Source: Lyophyllum atratum (Eukaryota > Basidiomycota > Agaricomycetes > Agaricales > Lyophyllaceae). Taken from it: a stretch of 64,000 nt of DNA. The translations under genes were made by a program, and so were the position numbers. Under the pieces are notes generated by a model, which was given only the letters and a program-made list of their open reading frames with translations, did not search any database and was not told the origin of the DNA. Where the stretch lies: contig JACGCN010000034.1 of NCBI GenBank assembly GCA_014905825.1, positions 310,001 to 374,000 of the forward strand, in the 5' to 3' direction. Positions 58,372-64,000 of the stretch are shown piece after piece (the stretch's first letter is position 1; each line of letters starts with the position of its first letter).

Positions 58372-58807
58372 CGGGTTCAACGAGTTCTGAATATTGCTAA
58401 AGGTTCTTATACTGCGACGCACCTTCGAGTTCCTTTGTACCCATCGATCCGGACAACACAAAGCGTGTTCAAAGGGAGACTTGGAATGCTTTGCGTAACT
58501 TTGTGTTCGTTAGATCCGCAAGGCGACGTATAATAATATCGCGCGCGTGCTCTCGAAGTGCCTCGCGTCAGAACACCAGGCAGTCGAGTGAGGAGTATTC
58601 TTGTTATAAGTAATGAGGAGAAAGGAGAACATCGTCGGTCCTCGGCCCATCTGAGGTCTAAACAACAAGAACAAACAATGCATTGACTTGGTCTCCTCAG
58701 TCTGTCCGTCTATTTTATCATACAATAGTGTGTATTATACAGAAGTTGCCAAAATTACAATTAGTAGCCAGGGGATCCTTGTGACGCAAACGACTATATA
58801 AGTTATT
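58372..58807. other. Intergenic
   Basis: Region between the SNF2 start and the JmjC 3' end. No gene recognised; the SNF2 reading frame is open to 58461, so its true start could be a little upstream. Confidence 0.35.
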
Positions 58808-60350
58808 CTATTTGCGACGGCGTTTGCGCTTCCCCCCAGTCTCCTGAACATCATTCTCAGGCTGAGAGGGAGGGTCGAGTACAGTCGGGGGTGTTTCATA
58901 AAACGGATATTCAACATCAAATCCAGCAAGAGCGGGGGCAATGTCAATGGCAGGACCGGGATCCATCCAGTTCGCGTCCCCTTCAAAAAGATAGTCCGGA
59001 CCTCCAGCGCGAAGATATGGCTTTAGGTTGAGGCCTTTGATCAAAGCGTCGACTACGGTAACGCTATCCTTCAGCTCTTTTGCATCTTCTGGGTGCTTGC
59101 TGTGGGCGGATGAGCTTCCGTTCGGCGCATAGCGTTTTGGGCACTTGACCATCAAGCATAACGCAATGATCGGCTTGCGATAAAATGCTGAATGATTGAC
59201 ATGGTGAAGTTGTGCGTCGTTGTGAAAGTCCAAGAACTTACTCATGCCGGACGAGAGTCGAATTAAGGCGACCGCCATCCGCGCTAGCGTTCTGCTTACG
59301 CTGATGTGTTCTGTATTAGTGACGAACTTTGCCCGTTCATGGTCAGATGCTCGAGCCGCCTCGGTCAAATGTAGGGCATCATATATGAAGAGATGACCTC
59401 CTTTCGCCACGTTGCGGATCGGGGTATATACCGCGTGGAAAACCCCGGGTGGCATGATCCTACGGAATGCGATGAACTGGGCGAAGGTTGATAAAGAGAG
59501 GGAAAACTTACACGATCGAATTTGGCTGGGCATGGATCACGGCAGCTTCGCACTGCTCGTCGTGTTCGATTGCAAAACCACTGGGCTCGCCAGGACCACC
59601 TTCTTTATCCTCAAACTTCTCATGTTGAATCTCCAGCTCCTTTCGGTTTTTTACACCCAAGTAGCCACCTGAGCGATATACAAGCCACATTTTGTTTCCC
59701 TTTATGTACGTGCATAGTCCACCAGCGTCACGATGTGGATACGTGAGAAATCCGGCGGTGTGGGCGAGAAGCCAGGAGCGGTTGTCATATATGTTTTGGG
59801 GGACTGTCGGTTCTGGGTAGATGTCTCGGATTTCTTGGAATGATGTAGACCCGTCATTTAGTAGACTAACGTTGGGCATGAGCCACCGTAGAAAGCAGAT
59901 GCTTGAGAACCCACGTACTCGATGATTGCGGGAATCAGTGACGGTCGGGCTGGCATATCTAGTATAGATTGCACTTTGGTATGATCCGCTACACTTTTAA
60001 GGAGCACGTCGAGCTGCTGGCCCTTTAACTGAGGTGTTTCTGGGTGATCAATGCGCCTTGATGCATCTAGAAAGACTGACATAGAAGATATATAGATCGA
60101 AGGCGATGCAGGACTACGCACCGTGAATGTCGAAGAGCCGCCCCTTTCCTCTATAGCCAAGTTTTCGAAAAACGTTCTCATTGAATTCCCCTCCAAGCTG
60201 CGCCTCGGGGCGGTCGTAATCTGTAATAACAACAACATTGCCACGAGCCAGTTCACTGCGGCACGTCTCCAAAAGTACATGCTCGGTGCTCTTATCGAAA
60301 TCAACGTAACGGATGAAGGAGCTCTTTCGGCCGTCCAGCGCAAGCGCCAT
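58808..60350 (-). CDS. JmjC-domain protein (2-oxoglutarate/Fe(II) hydroxylase or demethylase type)
   Basis: ATG at 60350 gives MALALDGRKSSFIRYVDFDK. Exons joined at GT-AG introns give RGNVVVITDYDRPEAQLGG, ASRRIDHPETPQLKGQQLDV, NDGSTSFQEIRDIYPEPTVP, then the core NRSWLLAHTAGFLTYPHRD and AGGLCTYIKGNKMWLVYRSG (HxD metal pair in PHRD and the 2-oxoglutarate Lys in GNKMW), IMPPGVFHAVYTPIRNVAKG (distal His in FHAVY) and HLFIYDALHLTEAARAS. The C-terminal part holds an Asp/Pro-rich region and ends GGKRKRRRK, a likely nuclear signal (stop at 58808). All metal ligands are present, so catalysis is plausible. Substrate unknown; basidiomycetes have many such proteins. Diverges from the FKBP gene across 83 bp. 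Confidence 0.88.
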
Positions 60351-60433
60351 GTTAGTAACGAACTGGGCATCCTATCGAAACGGTGTTCATTGATGCACAA
60401 AACAATCAAAGTAACTTTGGTCAGACAACACCA
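60351..60433. promoter_or_regulatory. 83-bp gap between divergent JmjC and FKBP starts
   Basis: The two ATGs point outward with only 83 bp between them, so the promoters or 5' leaders must overlap. The minus-strand leader could instead extend into the FKBP gene. No motif named. Confidence 0.5.
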
Positions 60434-61337
60434 TGCCCATCTCTCTCACCTCTAAGCCTGAAGTCCCCGCTATCGCCACGTTCACGCCCAAGTTTACGAA
60501 CCCTTTCTCTAGCCTTGTAGAAGCAGATCACCTCAGAAATTCTACCGCCGGAACTCCTGCTCCCAAACGGGCAAAGCGAGACCATGCCAGCACCGCATCT
60601 ACCGAGTAGGCGATTTGCTTTGTTGATACATGAGCCCGCTTGACGTTTTCCTGCTAGAAATGCGGACGTACAAGACAACATGGACAAGTCCAAAGTAAGA
60701 GATAAGGGGAAGGGCAAGGTGAAGGTGAAGGTTAAGGAACAAGGTTCGTCCTCATGTCAGCCGTATCACCCCAAGGTCAGCCTAACGTCAAGTTATGGAC
60801 ATAGTGAAACAGGATCAGGCTAGTAGAACGGGCCCTATGCACCCAGTGGCCGCCCCACCCGACCCCGGGCCCTCCCGAACCGACCACTCCGGGACAAGCT
60901 TCGTAGTGAAGAAAGAGTTGCCGGGAACTGGATCCGAAATCCAGCCAAAAGATAAGATTATTTTACAGTTCCTTATCAACTCGGGGGGCAAAGAGCTTCT
61001 GAAGGCAGATGGCATGCCGGTGAGTCCCTTAATTGTCGATCCTAGACCTTTTCCTTACTCTTTCAATAGGCTCAGTATACCGTCGGCTCGGGAAATCTCA
61101 TCACCGGTGAGGAAACATATTGTAGCGTCTATAGGGGTCTCATCTTGTTGCAGGTCTCGACGAGGGGCTAAAAGGAATGAAAGTCGGGGGCGAGCGGACA
61201 TTCATAATCCCAAGCTCCGTACACGGAAACTTTCGGGGAGCCGTCAGCGATGTTGTCATGTGTACGTGCGTAAGCTCTGCGCGCAAGGTGCACAACTAAT
61301 CCGTTTATTAGGCTGCAAAGTTGTGAAAGTTATCTGA
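60434..61337 (+). CDS. FKBP-type peptidyl-prolyl isomerase with basic N-terminus
   Basis: ATG at 60434 gives MPISLTSKPEVPAIATFTPK, in a layout like nuclear/nucleolar FKBPs (short N-terminal part, basic linker, FKBP domain last). The linker includes KVRDKGKGKVKVKVKEQ. The FKBP domain is spread over small exons: SFVVKKELPGTGSEIQPKD, QYTVGSGNLITGLDEGLKGM, KVGGERTFIIPSSVHGNFRG, and a last exon giving VVKVI with TGA at 61335. The G-DEGL-GM-GGER block is diagnostic. The region between the first two blocks (LQFLINSGGKELLKADGMP) is shorter than usual and lacks the typical YTG and FDSS motifs, so activity is doubtful. The intron near 60730-60800 is not firmly placed. Confidence 0.75.
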
Positions 61338-61541
61338 TGGCTCGAGTAAATGAATCCTTTATGAGTCTACAACCGTACCATATATGTCTTCCCATCGTAA
61401 TAGCGACGCGAATGATTTTTCTCTTTGTCTTCCATGCGGCAATCTTTCAAGTTTGTAAAGCAAGGAGGCGTTTGTTATCTGGGTCACAAAGGTGGCATTT
61501 TCAGCCTTTAAATACCGCATCTGAATGCCCGTAGGGCCAAT
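61338..61541. other. Short intergenic gap
   Basis: About 200 bp between the FKBP stop and the next start; must contain the promoter of the RING gene. Confidence 0.4.
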
Positions 61542-62656
61542 ATGGATCCCTCGACTCCAACCTCTGTACAAGCCGCCAATCGTGCGAGGCGCGCAAGCGC
61601 GCGGGCCGCCACTCGCGAGGCATTGTCATCACCGATACGCAACTCTCCTCGGCACTCTGCACTGTTGACACCGCCTTCTACCATCCGCACCTACGCAAGC
61701 CGACGAAAGAGGACTCACCGACCAGACTCTGCGTTGGCATCGATCAGAGTTGATCTATTCGGGTCTGGAGCTGCGTCGTCTTCCGGAGCACATCCCTCTC
61801 CCTCTGCTATCAACAATCCAGTACTCACTGCGGAGAGACCAGAGGTGGCTCAAATCACAGATGAGTTGCAGAATAAACGCAGCGGCTTGGAGGTGAGCTG
61901 ATATGTTAATATCACCCACTGTAATTGGCTGAACAGCTCCACAGGGTCTGCCGCTTGCAAAGGTCGAGGATGCACTCGAGCCGACCCAACGTGATCTCAA
62001 GCGTATAGAGGATAACTCTCTTGTCGAGGTATCGTTCAATGCTATCACTGTCCCTGTATGATTTTAACTTGACCCTTGGGGACCTCGCTAGGTTGCTACA
62101 GGGCTGAAGACTGCAACTAGATGCCCTATCTGCAATCTACATGCAATGCGACCATTCATGTACGTTCTAGATTCGTAGGGGACTCCGTAACCTGATCTGT
62201 TCTTGGTCCGGCAGGCTACCCAGATGCGGTCACACATTTTGCGGACCTTGCATGCGACTTCTGTTCTCACAGAGCTTGGAGAAGAAGCTGCGGAGCCTGA
62301 AGGCTTTGAAAGATGCAAACACCGACCTTTTTGACACTTCGCTTGTCCCCAAGTCCATCGAACACTTTCAAAACACCTTGGATGGCTTTCAGTTCATCGG
62401 CATCAGTCACTGGAAGTACTTCCGCTATGACTGCCCGCTGTGTGCCGCGCCAGTGAGCACATCGCCTGTTGATACGGCCGAATTCAAGACCTTTATTTCT
62501 GCTGCTTGGAAAGCTCTAGCCCCCTTTCCAGGGCTTTTACCAAGCTTGGAGGACATGGTGGACGAAAGCGACGTAAAATTCGGTCTTAAATACTTCTTCG
62601 GTCTCTTTCTAGATACGTTAGACTACGCGGAGCAAGAACGAGCCAAGGCTCATTGA
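61542..62656 (+). CDS. RING-finger protein with long insertion
   Basis: Probable E3 ubiquitin ligase. ATG at 61542 gives MDPSTPTSVQAANRARRASA, a basic Arg/Ser-rich part. Four exons join by GT-AG introns (about 61892-61944, 62029-62091 and 62159-62215). The spliced RING reads RCPICNLHAMRPFMLPRCGH then TFCGPCMRLLFSQ, giving C-x2-C, C-x-H and C-x2-C ligands; the last pair (DCPLCAAP) comes only about 70 residues later, after a helical, Lys/Asp-rich stretch and SHWKYFRYD. The C-terminal part (FKTFISAAWKALAPFPGLLP) ends ERAKAH with TGA at 62654. It follows the FKBP gene on the same strand. Confidence 0.82.
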
Positions 62657-62748
62657 AATTGAACGTAACTACTTAACCACGCAGATTGCCTCAGTTTGTA
62701 AATTGATACCGTGCTGTAATACGCCAAGCCGATTATATTCCTACTGTC

Positions 62749-63006
62749 TTGGTGCTGCAGAGCGCTGAAGCGCTGAAGCTTGGAGGAGGAAGACCATACT
62801 AGGTTATGGAGGGTCATGGTTCGAATTTAGCCATAGATTATCTTGAAGGAAAATTATTAGTAAGCCAATACACACGTGGAAATGCAAACTGTTCAACCTA
62901 CAATCAACTGTCAAACTCGTTACTCCCGTGGGTGGCTCCTACATTTCGCAGTTTACATGTCCTGTATGGCGCTGGGCGCCGTACATTGACTGCCGTACAT
63001 TGACTG
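62749..63006 (+). repeat. Dispersed repeat, copy C
   Basis: Begins gtgctgcagagcgctgaagc and ends gccgtacattgactg. Shared with copy A (in reverse): ttagccatagattatcttga, aaaattattagtaagc, catgtcctgtatggcgctgg. About 60 bp of the copy A centre is missing, and cgccgtacattgactg is doubled at the right end. Confidence 0.8.
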
Positions 63007-64000
63007 TTGTTTCCCTTCGTACGGAATTGCTAAGTTCGATTTCCTGAAAATCGACGTGATAAATTACAAGGTAGGCGGCTACTTGCCTCATTCCGCCGTG
63101 GAGTAACTGAAGCGACCCTAAAAACAGATATTATGAGGTGCTGATGTGATGGGAAGTCATACACACCTTGTGCGTGCGATGGCGTGGTCGTGGTCTCTCA
63201 CCAGAATCCGAAGAATGTTATCGGCAGCCTGGGCCTTTGGAGGGAGGCTTGTTCACTGGAGGAAGGCGCACAACCTTCTCGATTATTACGGGCCACTGTT
63301 GCGTTTGGTGGCTGGAAGTAGGCTGAAGCTATCATCGATCGAAATAAGCCTACTGATGTTCATTCCAGGCCACATACTCACGATCATCGCCAGCCCTCGC
63401 CCTAGCTGTATGATGTATCGATCTGTATCGATATCCTTAGTCACTGCACCTTTCCAGACTATACCAGATACATCCACACCCTGTATCAACGCTCTGAACG
63501 CCATCTTCATATACATTTTGACCATCCCATCCCTCCTTTGGCGCACATCGGCTGAAAGTCTCGCCAACTTCTCCGCGTAACTCCCATTCGCCCGGCCATC
63601 TCTGCTAATCGTCGATACTATCGTGGGATACCCCACCCCAAACAACAAGATCAACCTCATCATGAATCTCCAGGTTTTCGTCCCTCTGAGGTACCGTCTT
63701 TTAGACGCTCAGTCCCTCGCAACCTATTTCCACCTCCTCACGTCCCTCCTCAATGCTATACCCGCCGCCATCCTCAATCCATCGCCCCTCAAGTCCTCCC
63801 CACGCCCCCCTTGGACCGGCGATGAATCCGAGGCCGAGTCCGGACAGACACGAGACGTACCCGCGTCTCAGTCGTCTCCACCTTTACCGCCCCAGCTACG
63901 GCGTCACTGCTCATCATGCCCCCGGATGCCAGAGCATTCGAGCGTATCTCCAGCCTCCCAAGTGCACCCCACATCGGGTCGATCCTTGCCCTTCCACCAT
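63007..64000. other. Overlapping unassigned open frames cut by the window end
   Basis: Two readings compete. Plus strand: a frame open from 63581 to the window end (ATG at 63661, MNLQVFVPLRYRLLDAQSLA) with GC-rich third positions. Minus strand: an exon-like stretch 63390-63690 (RRDGMVKMYMKMAFRALIQG, DVSGIVWKGAVTKDIDTDRY) that could splice onward. I recognise neither family and cannot decide which is real. Confidence 0.3.

Noticed and set aside
1..64000. tRNA, rRNA and CRISPR features
   Set aside because: I looked for T-loop-like GGTTCGA strings, rRNA-like stretches and regularly spaced direct repeats. GGTTCGA-like strings occur only inside the dispersed repeat or coding DNA, without a cloverleaf partner. 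CRISPR arrays are not expected in a fungus.

Overview
The window is nuclear DNA of a basidiomycete fungus, most likely an Agaricomycete. The genes carry many introns of about 45-65 bp with GT-AG ends. The recognisable proteins (a DOA10-type ubiquitin ligase, a class I sirtuin, a JmjC protein, a Plavaka-type transposase) are of the fungal or Agaricomycete kind. There are no operons; genes lie on both strands and several pairs diverge from short shared promoters. Gene models below were spliced by eye, so exon edges are approximate unless positions are given.

Left part (1-21 kb) is gene-dense and conserved: a coiled-coil RING protein (2056-4203, -), argininosuccinate synthase (4617-6329, +), a Lys/Ala-rich small protein (7026-7736, +), a SIR2 sirtuin with a 9-nt microexon (8196-11023, -), a membrane protein of unknown function (12072-13199, +), the divergent histone H4/H3 pair (13809-14235 -, 14528-15114 +), and the large multi-spanning ER ubiquitin ligase DOA10/SSM4 (15429-20647, -).

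Middle part (21-51 kb) is accessory and repeat-rich. It holds an AT-rich decayed stretch, a probable solo LTR, a GATC-rich satellite with a 235-bp higher-order unit that is interrupted by a Tc1/mariner-type MITE, a repetitive Ser/Arg-rich coding region, decayed coding sequence, a lineage-type membrane protein, a gene with a tandem duplication of an exon pair, and a propeller-like protein with a C-terminal membrane anchor. There follows a cluster of broken copies of ordinary housekeeping genes (MuiA/DUF4139 family, acyl-CoA oxidase, SEY1). An apparently intact 2-oxoglutarate-oxygenase-like gene and an unassigned gene lie among them. A 317-bp dispersed repeat recurs at 31.5, 42.6 and 62.7 kb.

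Right part (51-64 kb) has an apparently intact Plavaka/CMC-type transposase gene (51105-55213, +) followed by chromatin- and ubiquitin-linked genes: a SNF2 ATPase, a JmjC protein and an FKBP diverging from an 83-bp gap, and a RING protein with an unusually long insertion. The last kilobase holds overlapping unassigned open frames cut by the window edge.

The most interesting points are the gene-fragment graveyard beside an oxygenase-like gene and a transposase (possible transposon gene capture), the nested MITE in a GATC satellite, the sirtuin microexon, and the tandem exon-pair duplication.
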